A DNA stretch of 64,000 nucleotides from Ohtaekwangia koreensis (GCF_900167975.1 NZ_FUZU01000002.1:503501-567500); one strand, 5' to 3'. Counted from the stretch's first letter, positions 8,718-16,712 are shown. The notes: generated by a model from the letters alone, not told the origin. Numbers and translations are program-made.

Positions 8718-9101
8718 ATGGCAAATTTTAAACCCAATGCTGGAAAAAAATCATCTAAAAAAACGGTGGATGAGGGAATCAAAAAATTTGACGAGAAATT
8801 CCGTAAAGACAAAAATGTCGATACAAAGTCTATTTTCTTTGGTCGTGATGCACTGTTAAAAATGCTTAGTGAAGATGGTAGCTCAGGCATCACAATCTTT
8901 CTGACGTATCAGCCAAACCCGGACGCTGATAACAAAGACACAATTCAGTTAGCTTTAGTGCCAACAAAAGAAGATGGCACGTTAATATGGGAAGATGAAT
9001 CCAAGGCTTCTGCTGCCACCACTGCGCTTTCTACGGCTGCTCCCTCTACCTCTGTCTCATACGTGGGAGGTGTTACCTGCCCTCCTTATTGTCCAAAATA
9101 A
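8718..9101 (+). CDS. Small protein with Gly-Gly / Cys-Pro C-terminal tail, unknown function
   Basis: I do not recognise this 127-residue protein. The N-terminal third is strongly basic (many K in residues 4-35), with no signal peptide. The middle looks globular and contains IFFGRDALLKML and ITIFLTYQPNPD. Residues about 97-114 are an Ala/Ser/Thr-rich linker, and the chain ends in YVGGVTCPPYCPK. That end, a double glycine followed by a nine-residue tail with two Cys and three Pro, recalls the leader/core boundary of secreted or modified peptides. The gene lies 25 bases before a polytopic membrane protein gene and then a histidine kinase and response regulator, so a signalling link is plausible but unproven. 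No peptidase-containing transporter is nearby. Confidence 0.7.
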   Translation: MANFKPNAGKKSSKKTVDEGIKKFDEKFRKDKNVDTKSIFFGRDALLKMLSEDGSSGITIFLTYQPNPDADNKDTIQLALVPTKEDGTLIWEDESKASAATTALSTAAPSTSVSYVGGVTCPPYCPK

Positions 9102-9126
9102 CATCAAGACATAATATACTATATAG

Positions 9127-9801
9127 ATGACCCTTGAGTCATATATTTTGTTTTCTAAAATTCAGTCAGTCCTATCGGCATTGAATGTCGTCTTGGCTTT
9201 TATTTATTTTAATAAAAGACAGGTAGAGGTAAAGTTGATAGGGCTGACCTGCCTTTTAAATCTACTTGGCGATTTTGCCTGGTACTTTTTTCCACTAAAA
9301 GGAAAAGATGTAAATCTCCCTGGCCACATAGCAAGCATCTTAATATTTATTATTCTCTGTGTGCTTTTTAACTTCGTTCTCAAAGGAAAACACAAAACTA
9401 TTATCCTCTGGGTATGCTTTATCTTTTGTTGCTTCGCTATAGCGAATCTTCTTTTCGGCCAGAAGAAAGATATCAACTCTTATAATCAGATCGCAAGTGC
9501 TATAATCTTCATCTTCTTTAGTATATTTTATTTTTATCGCCTGCTTATAGATTTACCCGCATTGCAGCTACATCGCTTACCCATGTTCTGGTTTTGTACT
9601 TCAATTCTAATTTTTAATGCCGGAACACTTTTTCTTTCTGTATTTACTGCCTATTTAGTTGAAGTTTTGCATAATGATTTCTTGTTTTACGGTACTTTTC
9701 TGATTATTATGTATATCATCCAGCATTTAGTTGTGATGATTGGATTATGGCAGGACCTTCGGAATATCAAATCGCCCTCCTCATTACCCTCGGCACAGTA
9801 G
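9127..9801 (+). CDS. Polytopic membrane protein of two-component locus
   Basis: A 224-residue, very hydrophobic protein with about seven predicted membrane segments (near residues 8-25, 37-55, 66-85, 91-110, 121-140, 152-172 and 185-205) joined by short loops. I know of no enzymatic motif in it. Its 3' end overlaps the start of the histidine kinase gene by 55 bases, so the two are likely translated together. Because that kinase has only one membrane helix and almost no sensing domain, this protein could be the sensing partner. The weakly basic loop LKGKHKT and the C-terminal SPSSLPSAQ would face opposite sides. Function is inferred from context only. Confidence 0.75.
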   Translation: MTLESYILFSKIQSVLSALNVVLAFIYFNKRQVEVKLIGLTCLLNLLGDFAWYFFPLKGKDVNLPGHIASILIFIILCVLFNFVLKGKHKTIILWVCFIFCCFAIANLLFGQKKDINSYNQIASAIIFIFFSIFYFYRLLIDLPALQLHRLPMFWFCTSILIFNAGTLFLSVFTAYLVEVLHNDFLFYGTFLIIMYIIQHLVVMIGLWQDLRNIKSPSSLPSAQ

Positions 9802-10544
9802 GCATGCTCCTATTGGCCATTGCTATAGTACTATTTATGGTGTTCTATCAAAAGAAGATGATTCAGGAAGAACTGAAGCGTCAGCAACTTGAATTGATCT
9901 ACCAACAAAAAATGATGGAGTCTGCTCTTGAATCTCAAGAACAAGAACGAAGAAGGCTTGCCGGTGAACTTCACGATAGTATAGGAGCAATGCTATCAAC
10001 AATCCGTGTCGGTATAATTACGATAGCCCGCCAGTTGCCTGATCCTGAAAGCCTGAATCAATCGAAAAAAATGCTGGACGATACGATTTCGTCTGTTCGT
10101 GCTATCAGTCGTGAGTTGATGCCTTCTACATTGGAAAAATTTGGTTTCACTCATGCTGTAAAAGAAGTGTGCGAACGGTTTCAGGAAACATCTCTGTTGC
10201 CTATACATTGCATTGAAGTGGGAGAAGTTCGTAGCTTCGAAAAAAGTCGCGAACTCATGTTGTTTCGTATTGTACAAGAACTTCTTAACAACGCGATGAA
10301 ACACGCGAAGGCCTCCATTATACAGGTAACACTTACAGGAAGTGATTCACTTTCAGTATGTGTAGAAGATGATGGTGTAGGGTATGATCCGGATGTTATT
10401 AAAGGATCTGTTCAAAACGGAAAAGGACTTGGTCTTTTTAATATTGAAAACCGTGCCCGTGTTTTGGGCGCGACTGTAATTTTTGATAAAGAGCGCGTGA
10501 TCGGAAGTAAAATTACTCTTGTGGTCCCTTATGAGAAAGTTTAA
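9747..10544 (+). CDS. Sensor histidine kinase, HisKA_3/NarX type
   Basis: A 265-residue kinase. One N-terminal membrane helix (about residues 8-32) leads to a coiled coil and the HisKA_3 dimerization motif ERRRLAGELHD with phospho-acceptor His76. The ATP-binding domain follows, with N-box ELLNNAMKHAKA, G1 DDGVGYD and G2 GKGLGLFNI. There is no periplasmic sensor domain, so it may work with the membrane protein encoded just upstream, whose gene it overlaps by 55 bases. An ATG at 9804, right after that gene's stop, is a possible alternative start but would cut into the helix. Its cognate regulator gene overlaps its 3' end. Confidence 0.92.
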   Translation: MAGPSEYQIALLITLGTVGMLLLAIAIVLFMVFYQKKMIQEELKRQQLELIYQQKMMESALESQEQERRRLAGELHDSIGAMLSTIRVGIITIARQLPDPESLNQSKKMLDDTISSVRAISRELMPSTLEKFGFTHAVKEVCERFQETSLLPIHCIEVGEVRSFEKSRELMLFRIVQELLNNAMKHAKASIIQVTLTGSDSLSVCVEDDGVGYDPDVIKGSVQNGKGLGLFNIENRARVLGATVIFDKERVIGSKITLVVPYEKV

Positions 10545-11181
10545 AGTATATATAGCAGACGACCACACGCTTTTTCGCAAAGCCATGGTAAACTTATTAC
10601 GTTCCTTCGATCGCGTGGAGGAAGTAAAGGATGCTGAAAATGGAAAAGATCTTTTGGCGCTTATAAAATACGATGTTCCGGATGTTGCCATCGTTGATCT
10701 TCAGATGCCGGTAATGGACGGAGCTGAAACATGTGAGCAGATCATCAAGAAGCATCCTGAGGTTAAGATCATCATTCTTACCATGCATGATAGCCACAAG
10801 TATATTTTACACATGATGGAAATGGGTGTACATGCCTTCCTCCTCAAAAACACCGAGCCGACCGAACTAGAGAAAGCAATTTATTCTGTTGCCGAAAAAG
10901 ATTTCTATCACAACGACCTTGTTGCCTCTGTACTTAGAAAAAATATAACAGAACGAAAGACGGGGCAACGCCCACATTTCAAACACGCCGAAATCACCGA
11001 CCGCGAAAAGGAGATCCTTATCCTGATTTGCAGAGAGCTTACCATCCGTGAAATCGGACACAAGCTGTCGTTAAGTGAAAATACGGTTCGTAATCACAGA
11101 GTGAACATCATGGAGAAAATCGGGGTGAACAACACCGTAGGCTTGGTAAAGTACGCCTATGACGCAGGCATTGTAAGCTAA
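10531..11181 (+). CDS. Response regulator, NarL/LuxR family
   Basis: A 216-residue transcriptional regulator. The receiver domain (about 1-120) has the acidic pair in YIADDH, the phospho-acceptor Asp56 in IVDLQMPVMDG and the switch Thr in ILTMHD. The C-terminal LuxR-type helix-turn-helix spans about 147-210 with REKEILILIC and the recognition stretch SENTVRNHRVNIMEKIG. I start it at the ATG at 10531, which overlaps the kinase gene by 14 bases; the TTG at 10519 is less likely. It forms a classic pair with the upstream HisKA_3 kinase and would activate or repress genes after phosphorylation; targets are unknown. Confidence 0.94.
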   Translation: MRKFKVYIADDHTLFRKAMVNLLRSFDRVEEVKDAENGKDLLALIKYDVPDVAIVDLQMPVMDGAETCEQIIKKHPEVKIIILTMHDSHKYILHMMEMGVHAFLLKNTEPTELEKAIYSVAEKDFYHNDLVASVLRKNITERKTGQRPHFKHAEITDREKEILILICRELTIREIGHKLSLSENTVRNHRVNIMEKIGVNNTVGLVKYAYDAGIVS

Positions 11182-11197
11182 ATTGTAAAAACCGGGC

Positions 11198-11220
11198 ATA
11201 GTATAATTGTACTATTTTTA
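11198..11220 (+). terminator. Weak terminator after two-component operon
   Basis: A 6-base-pair AT-rich stem (ATAGTA / TACTAT, arms 11198-11203 and 11210-11215) is followed by five T and A, 17 bases after the regulator stop. The stem is weak. Confidence 0.4.
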
Positions 11221-11408
11221 TAGTAGTTTTTTACCCCCAGCGCAGTTGTTATCATCCATTATAGCCTTCACTTTCAGGGTTTTCAGTCCGTTTTGTTTAA
11301 ACACATAAAAACGCACTCATCCGTTCCTTCAAATTGAAGTGCGCCTAAATGCCGAACTTTCTCGAAAGGTTCAAGAAATTAATGTTTAACACGGCGATAT
11401 TTCAAGTA

Positions 11409-11822
11409 ATGAAGATACTTGTGGTTCACAGGCAGAAAGACACCGTTGTACAAATTAAGTCAGTGCTCAGCGGGTGTAATCCCGTTGTGCTTCACACCGA
11501 ATCTGGTTTGGATGGGCTCCTAACCTCGCGAATCGAACATTTCGATCTGATAATCTGCGGCACTGACCTGCCTGTGGTCACAGGCTTCGAACTTGTACGC
11601 TCTATACGTACACATTCTGTAAACCGCCACACGCCCGTTATTTTTTTAGCTGATGAAGTGGATGAAAAAACACTCCATCTAGGAAACGCTCTTGGTGTTG
11701 CCGCTATGCTGGTATCGAAAGACGTTGACAATCGGTTAGCTGAGATTGTACAAGAAAATGTGAAGCCAGAAGCCGACAAAGATTGGGACGACCTTCTTTC
11801 AAACACACGATTCAATAATTAA
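11409..11822 (+). CDS. Degenerate response-regulator receiver domain protein
   Basis: A 137-residue single-domain protein with the CheY-like pattern of alternating strands and helices. I start it at the ATG at 11409, where the first receiver strand begins (MKILVV); in-frame ATGs at 11349 and 11382 would add a short tail. The pattern is preserved (FDLIICGTDLPVVTG, PVIFLA, the Lys in VSKD), but key residues are not: the acidic pair after strand 1 is HR, the aspartate position at the end of strand 3 is Gly, and the Thr/Ser of strand 4 is Ala. It cannot be phosphorylated in the normal way and is probably a pseudo-receiver used for protein contacts. It lies 227 bases after the response regulator gene and is likely separate. 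Confidence 0.8.
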   Translation: MKILVVHRQKDTVVQIKSVLSGCNPVVLHTESGLDGLLTSRIEHFDLIICGTDLPVVTGFELVRSIRTHSVNRHTPVIFLADEVDEKTLHLGNALGVAAMLVSKDVDNRLAEIVQENVKPEADKDWDDLLSNTRFNN

Positions 11823-12119
11823 ATGCGACTTGTCGTATTAATTATCTACCCACGATTTATAGCGTGCTTACGATAAAGACCCCCTCTGTTTAACATTCAA
11901 AAAATTCCCCCGCACGCGGAATAGTTGTCACTTTAATCTGCGAATGTTTTTATCTCTCTCGCACCGGGCTTTGGCGCCCGGAGTGAGAGAAGAGGGCATT
12001 ACGCTTCATCTGTAGTTACCAGTCGTTTATATACTCTTCGTATATCCTTCATGTGAAGAAGACAACCACATTTACCCTCTTACTGTTTAATGAAAGGTAA
12101 ACCCCTAATTATTTAAATT
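11823..12119. other. Intergenic region with a GC-rich hairpin
   Basis: There is no gene in this 297-base stretch. A 15-base-pair hairpin (arms 11955-11969 and 11976-11990, six-base loop, one A-A mismatch and one G-T pair) stands out in AT-rich surroundings. No T run follows it on either strand, so it is not a standard terminator. A shorter TTTACC/GGTAAA inverted repeat lies near 12070-12100. It could be a structured leader or small RNA. Confidence 0.4.
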
Positions 12120-12557
12120 ATGATGATGCGTAATTTTCTCTCTTGTATTCTAATACTTTTTCAATTCTCCGTGATGGCACAAACTTCAGATGAAGGTTTC
12201 ATCAAACAGGTTGTCACATCAGCCTATATAGATGGACTTCAAAATGGTGGAAGTACAGAAGCTATACGAAAAGGATTTCATCCAACATTTACAATGCTGC
12301 GTTTTGTTGATAATGATGTGAAGCCTTATCCCATAGAAGAATGGATTGCTGCGATTGAAAAAAGAAAAAGTGAAAACGCGGCACCGGCACCAAAGGCTGA
12401 AGGAAAATTCATTACGGTTGATATTACCGGTACTGCTGCCACTGTTAAACTTGATCTATATAGGGAAGGTAAGAAGACCTTTACGGATTACCTGGTGCTT
12501 TATAAATTTACCGAAGGCTGGCGCATTGTGAGCAAAACATATTATCGGCATCCATAG
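12120..12557 (+). CDS. Secreted NTF2-like (lumazine-binding-like) protein
   Basis: A 145-residue protein with a signal peptide (about residues 1-21, ending SVMAQ). The mature part fits the cone-shaped NTF2/SnoaL fold: an N-terminal helix with IKQVVTSAYIDGLQNG, the HPTFTMLRF region, and a C-terminal sheet with YLVLYKFTEGWRIVSKTYY. Such proteins in Bacteroidota are annotated as putative lumazine-binding or nuclear-transport-factor-2 family; most have no proven function. The catalytic residues of true enzymes of this fold are not evident. Start ATG 12120 is followed at once by a second ATG; either could be used. Confidence 0.8.
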   Translation: MMMRNFLSCILILFQFSVMAQTSDEGFIKQVVTSAYIDGLQNGGSTEAIRKGFHPTFTMLRFVDNDVKPYPIEEWIAAIEKRKSENAAPAPKAEGKFITVDITGTAATVKLDLYREGKKTFTDYLVLYKFTEGWRIVSKTYYRHP

Positions 12558-12606
12558 TCTAACGAGTTGATTCTATATTCTGCATCCAAAGGATAGACAA
12601 TTAAAC

Positions 12607-12639
12607 TTTGGATGTAGTATATACGATGCTGTAGATTTG
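12607..12639 (+). promoter_or_regulatory. Possible promoter abutting the start of a flavoprotein gene
   Basis: TTTG (12607-12610), 21 bases, then TAGATTTG (12632-12639) match the Bacteroidota promoter pattern. The -7 element ends only three bases before the ATG at 12643, which would make the transcript leaderless. The match may be chance. Confidence 0.35.
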
Positions 12640-12642
12640 AGG

Positions 12643-13869
12643 ATGAATGATTTTGACCTGATCGTAATCGGAGGAGGGGCTGCAGGATTTTACGGGGCAA
12701 TCCAATCGGCTGAACTAAAACCCGGCCTGAAAGTCCTTATCCTAGAAAAATCAAACAAGCTTCTCTCCAAAGTCAGAGTATCCGGTGGCGGCAGGTGTAA
12801 CGTAACACAACATTGCTTTGATGCTATTCCGCTTTCGCGCCACTATCCCCGCGGAGAAAAATCATTGAAAGCCTTATTTAAAAATTACCAGGCTAAAGAT
12901 GTTGTTGACTGGTTCGAGTCAAAACACGTTTCACTTAAAGCTGAAGAAGACGGAAGGATGTTTCCGATAACCGATAGCTCACAAACTATAATCGATTGTT
13001 TTTTGAACGAGGCCCTACGTCATAAAATAAAGATCGAGCTTGAGTCAGGCGTATCAGGCATCCGACAAAACGGTGATTGGTTAGAAGTATACTGTCAGGA
13101 CGACAAAGTATATAAAAGCAAAAAAGTATTAGTAGCCACCGGTGGAAACCCTAATCCACAATTTTATCAATGGCTAAAAGATCTTGGACATAATATTGTT
13201 CCTCCTATACCTTCTCTGTTTACTTTTAATGACTCCCAAAAGCATTTTAAAGAATTGATGGGTATAGCTGTACCGAATGCAGAAGTACGAATCGCTACTA
13301 CTAAGTTTTCACAAACCGGGCCCGTGTTAATAACGCATTGGGGATTAAGCGGGCCTGCTGTTATAAAGTTATCGGCATGGGCGGCAGAGTATCTTCATCA
13401 AATCAATTATCAATTTACTGCACTCGTCAGTTGGGTTGGTCCTGTAAAGGAAGACGACCTGCGCGGAACGTTGAGAGACTATAAAGCGGAGCACGGCAAA
13501 CAAAAAGTATATACCAATTCGCTATTCGATTTACCTCAACGCCTTTGGCAATTGCTCTGCACGCTGGCAGAAATTGAGGAGCAAAAAATATGGGCAGAGC
13601 TTCCTCAAAAAAATATTAACAAACTCCTGGAGGGACTGATAAGGTCTCCGTTTCAAATAAAAGGAAAAACAACTTTTAAGGAAGAGTTCGTTACTTGTGG
13701 TGGAGTTGATCTCGCAGAAATTGACTTACAAACTATGGAGAGTAAAAAAATAAAAAACCTCTTCTTTGCAGGAGAGGTTTTAAATATAGATGGTGAGACC
13801 GGTGGCTATAATTTTCAGGCAGCTTGGACAACATCTTATACCGCCGCAAAAAAAATATCAGATCGCTAG
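12643..13869 (+). CDS. HI0933/YhiN family FAD-dependent flavoprotein
   Basis: A 408-residue flavoprotein with the ADP-binding Rossmann motif IGGGAAG at about residues 9-15, followed by the family marker SGGGRCNVT near 48-56 and the C-terminal FAD block FFAGEVLNIDGETGGYNFQ. These are the signatures of the HI0933-like (BaiN/YhiN) family of NAD(P)/FAD-dependent oxidoreductases, whose physiological substrate is mostly unknown. I start at the ATG at 12643 rather than the TTG two codons before. It is convergent with the thioredoxin-fold gene pair that follows. Confidence 0.92.
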   Translation: MNDFDLIVIGGGAAGFYGAIQSAELKPGLKVLILEKSNKLLSKVRVSGGGRCNVTQHCFDAIPLSRHYPRGEKSLKALFKNYQAKDVVDWFESKHVSLKAEEDGRMFPITDSSQTIIDCFLNEALRHKIKIELESGVSGIRQNGDWLEVYCQDDKVYKSKKVLVATGGNPNPQFYQWLKDLGHNIVPPIPSLFTFNDSQKHFKELMGIAVPNAEVRIATTKFSQTGPVLITHWGLSGPAVIKLSAWAAEYLHQINYQFTALVSWVGPVKEDDLRGTLRDYKAEHGKQKVYTNSLFDLPQRLWQLLCTLAEIEEQKIWAELPQKNINKLLEGLIRSPFQIKGKTTFKEEFVTCGGVDLAEIDLQTMESKKIKNLFFAGEVLNIDGETGGYNFQAAWTTSYTAAKKISDR

Positions 13870-13889
13870 TCTCTCCATTATACAAAGCA

Positions 13890-14501
13890 TTATACATTTT
13901 TCCATTTGATACCGCATCCAATTGCTTTTGTCTTGGTAGTTGGCACAGGCTTACCCGCCAGCAATGCATCAACAGCTTGTTCTACATATTTCTTATCCGC
14001 TGATGCTTCATCGCGTGTGTTATTATCGATAGCACCTATATATGCTACTTTAAAATCTTTTCCATCACGTTGCAAAACAAAAACATGTGGCGTGTTGGAT
14101 GCACCAAAAGCTTTCGCCACCTGCTGCGTTTCATCTACCAGGTAAGGGAAGTCATAATTTTTTCTTTTCGCTACAGCCACCATCTCTTCAAAAGAATCGC
14201 CAGGTGAAATCTCCGGGCTGTTTGCATTGATTGCTATCAACGGAAAACCTTTGGGACCATAACTTTTACTCAACGCTTGAATTCGGTCGTTGTAAGCTTT
14301 TGAATACGGGCATGTGTTGCAATCGAATATAACGATCACCCCTTTCGACGATGTATAGTCTGATAGGGCAACTTGCTTTCCGTCTACATTTTTCAATTTA
14401 AATTCAGCAACCGTATCTCCTACTTCGTATTTAGGAGTTCGACCAGCGAACAATAACACCAGCGACAACGCTAGTAGCACAGTTAATTTTGTTTGTTTCA
14501 T
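13890..14501 (-). CDS. Exported thioredoxin-family (peroxiredoxin-like) protein
   Basis: A 203-residue protein with an N-terminal hydrophobic export signal (about 1-20). The thioredoxin-like domain has the motif DCNTCPYSK, a CxxC pair placed at the end of the first strand, followed by INANSPE and the cis-Pro loop in SNTPHVFVL. This pattern fits the AhpC/TSA-Redoxin group of periplasmic or lipid-anchored thiol proteins common in Bacteroidota. It probably reduces disulfides or a peroxide outside the cytoplasm. It lies 38 bases downstream of a TlpA-like gene on the same strand, so the two likely form a redox operon. Confidence 0.88.
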   Translation of the reverse strand: MKQTKLTVLLALSLVLLFAGRTPKYEVGDTVAEFKLKNVDGKQVALSDYTSSKGVIVIFDCNTCPYSKAYNDRIQALSKSYGPKGFPLIAINANSPEISPGDSFEEMVAVAKRKNYDFPYLVDETQQVAKAFGASNTPHVFVLQRDGKDFKVAYIGAIDNNTRDEASADKKYVEQAVDALLAGKPVPTTKTKAIGCGIKWKNV

Positions 14502-14539
14502 AAGTCAGTTCAGAGTTAATCGTTTTAAGATAAAAGTAT

Positions 14540-15010
14540 TTATTCAACTTCTGCCAGAAACTTTTGAAGTTCTCCTTCTTGCAATTCGCGCTCAATAAAT
14601 TTTCGCTTGCCATTTTTTGGATTGATCACCAGCGTTGCCGGAATTGCTCCACCCCAGCTTTCGTCTACTTTATCAATCCACGCATTGTAATCTATTTCGT
14701 CCAGCAATAAAACTTTGCTTTCTATATTCTTCTTTGCCAGGAATGCATCTACCTTTTTAACCTTATCGGCAAAATCAAGGTTGACCAACGTCACTTGTAT
14801 ATTCGATTTTTTCTCAGCGTTTAATTTTTCAAAAAGAGGAAGCTCCTTCACACACGGTGCACACCACGTTGCCCAAAAGTTGATCACTTGAATTTTATCA
14901 GACTTTGAATTCATTAACTCCTCAAGCCGATCAAATTTGACAACCGCAGTTTGGGCTGCTACATGTTGAAAAGAAAAAAATATAAAAATTATTGCTCCCG
15001 TTTTTTTCAT
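14540..15010 (-). CDS. TlpA/ResA-like periplasmic thioredoxin
   Basis: A 156-residue exported thioredoxin. After a signal peptide (about 1-19, ending VAAQ) the redox motif WATWCAPCVKELP is found near residues 47-60 and a cis-Pro loop GAIPATLVI near 115. These mark the TlpA/ResA group, which reduces disulfides in the periplasm, for example in cytochrome c or other cysteine proteins. It is first in a two-gene minus-strand unit with the peroxiredoxin-like gene. Upstream lies the 356-base AT-rich region with DnaA-box-like motifs. Confidence 0.92.
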   Translation of the reverse strand: MKKTGAIIFIFFSFQHVAAQTAVVKFDRLEELMNSKSDKIQVINFWATWCAPCVKELPLFEKLNAEKKSNIQVTLVNLDFADKVKKVDAFLAKKNIESKVLLLDEIDYNAWIDKVDESWGGAIPATLVINPKNGKRKFIERELQEGELQKFLAEVE

Positions 15011-15366
15011 ATTTATAGATAACGTCTCCTCTATTTATGTGTTCTGTTTTTACTTATGAATTGTGAATAAACTCGGCAAGTGGAAGGAAAAAACTGACGA
15101 AGAAAACCTTAAAATTCAGGTAGTTAGATTATGTAAGATAATTGCTCAAAAGTAATCCACAAAACAAAGTACTTATCCACATTAACTAATTATTATCGCT
15201 TAAGTTACATTCAGTCAATTTGTTACAGTGAATTTTTTAAATCAATTCTTTGTGGACAACTTATATGCCCTTCTGCAATCAGAAGATTCGGAGCATTTGA
15301 AGGTAATGTTTTAAATAATAAATGGTATAGGGAAAGTGAACCGAAATAATTTATTTTTCTACCGCT
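15011..15366. other. oriC: Non-coding region with DnaA-box-like motifs; candidate oriC
   Basis: This 356-base divergent intergenic region has no gene. It holds four 9-mers close to the DnaA box TTATCCACA: an exact copy at 15173-15181, TAATCCACA at 15153-15161 (one mismatch, 20 bases away), and on the minus strand TTATTCACA (15062-15070) and TTGTCCACA (15251-15259), each with one mismatch. A very AT-rich segment lies between the exact box and the last box (15181-15250), as expected for an unwinding element. The origin in Bacteroidota is often not next to dnaA. The call rests on motif density only. Confidence 0.5.
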
Positions 15367-16311
15367 ATGATCAAGTATAAACGCATTCAAAAACTTTTCA
15401 ATATCGAAATTCCAATAGTACAGGCGGGCATGGTTTGGTGCAGCGGATGGCGCCTGGCTTCTGCTGTTAGTAATGCAGGCGGATTAGGTTTAATTGGTGC
15501 AGGATCGATGTACCCGGAAGTTTTACGTGAGCATATTTCAAAATGTAAAGCTGCCACCGATAAACCCTTCGGTGTGAACATTCCACTGCTCTATCCAGAG
15601 ATTGATTTGTTGATGAAAATTATTCTTGAAGAAAATGTAAAAATAGTTTTTACCTCCGCGGGTAATCCTGCTACATGGACTGGCTTTTTAAAAGATAAAG
15701 GTGTGACCGTTGTTCATGTAGTGTCGAGTGTGAAGTTTGCACGAAAGGCCGAACAAGCGGGTGCAGATGCTATTGTTGCAGAAGGCTTTGAAGCGGGTGG
15801 TCACAATGGACGCGAAGAAACTACTACCCTTGTTCTTATTCCTATAGTTCGTGATGCTATATCTCTCCCTTTACTAGCCGCAGGTGGTATAGCAAGCGGA
15901 CGAGCAATGGTAGCATGTGAAGCCTTGGGTGCCGATGGTGCACAGGTAGGGAGTCGCTTTGCTGCAAGTATAGAATCTTCCGCGCATGAAAATTTTAAAA
16001 ACAAAATAGCAAATACAGGTGAAGGAGAAACAGCACTCACGTTGAAACAGCTCACGCCTGTGCGCTTATTGAAAAATAAATTTTATCAACAAGTGCAGGA
16101 AGCAGAGTTGCGTGGTGCCAGTAAAGATGAACTTGAAAATCTATTGGGTACACGAAGAGCGAAACGAGGTATGTTTGAAGGCAATCTGGAAGAGGGTGAA
16201 CTTGAAATTGGACAAGTGGCGGCTGGTATAAAAAAAATTCAGCCAGCGGAAGAAATCCTGAATGAAATGTGGAAAGAGTATAAAGTTGTTAAACAGTCGC
16301 TTTGTATATGA
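15367..16311 (+). CDS. Nitronate monooxygenase / 2-nitropropane dioxygenase family protein
   Basis: A 314-residue FMN-binding TIM-barrel protein of the NMO/FabK-like family. It begins with the typical IPIVQAGMVW, has NIPLL at the barrel wall, EGFEAGGHNG (the conserved Gly/His region near residue 140), and the phosphate-binding LLAAGGIASGRAM followed by GADGAQVGSRF. NMO enzymes oxidise alkyl nitronates; FabK relatives reduce enoyl-ACP. FabK more often sits in fatty-acid clusters, which is not the case here, so NMO-like is preferred without certainty. Its stop overlaps the start of the VOC gene (ATGA), so the two are co-translated. Confidence 0.88.
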   Translation: MIKYKRIQKLFNIEIPIVQAGMVWCSGWRLASAVSNAGGLGLIGAGSMYPEVLREHISKCKAATDKPFGVNIPLLYPEIDLLMKIILEENVKIVFTSAGNPATWTGFLKDKGVTVVHVVSSVKFARKAEQAGADAIVAEGFEAGGHNGREETTTLVLIPIVRDAISLPLLAAGGIASGRAMVACEALGADGAQVGSRFAASIESSAHENFKNKIANTGEGETALTLKQLTPVRLLKNKFYQQVQEAELRGASKDELENLLGTRRAKRGMFEGNLEEGELEIGQVAAGIKKIQPAEEILNEMWKEYKVVKQSLCI

Positions 16312-16700
16312 AGGTTAGTAACATCAAAGAAACTTGCCTTTATTTTCATGACCTGGAGGAGGCCAAAAAATTTTATGGTGAAATCCTGGAGCTTCCTGTT
16401 ATAAGTTATGTCGCAGGCAAACACATTTTTTTCAGAGCGGGTAGCTCCGTTTTGCTTTGCTTCAATCCTGAAGACTCTAAAAATAAAACGAGTCCACCAG
16501 CACATTATGGAAACGGAAAACTTCATTTCGCTTTCGAAGTTCCAGATGAAGAGTATATATCTACCAAAGAAGAAATTAAAGCAAAAGGTATATCGATCAC
16601 CGCCGAGGTAATCTGGAAAAGTGGAAAGGAATCCTTTTATTTTGAAGATCCACAGGGCAATGTTTTAGAAGTTGTCCCTGATAAAGGAATTTGGGATTAA
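16308..16700 (+). CDS. VOC superfamily (glyoxalase/bleomycin-resistance-like) protein
   Basis: A 130-residue protein with the paired beta-alpha-beta-beta-beta pattern of the VOC fold: CLYFHDLEEAKKFYGEILELP at the start, HFAFEVPDEEY in the second half and the closing block YFEDPQGNVLEVV with the metal-ligand Glu. The specific activity (glyoxalase, dioxygenase or drug binding) cannot be told. I start at the ATG at 16308, which overlaps the stop of the NMO-like gene by four bases (ATGA), a sign of translational coupling. It may handle a product of that enzyme. It is convergent with the small gene at 16713. Confidence 0.9.
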   Translation: MKVSNIKETCLYFHDLEEAKKFYGEILELPVISYVAGKHIFFRAGSSVLLCFNPEDSKNKTSPPAHYGNGKLHFAFEVPDEEYISTKEEIKAKGISITAEVIWKSGKESFYFEDPQGNVLEVVPDKGIWD

Positions 16701-16712
16701 TCTCGGGAAAGA

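Noticed and set aside
11349-11408. Longer start for the pseudo-receiver
   Set aside because: The added 20 residues have no counterpart in receiver domains, which start at the first strand MKILVV.
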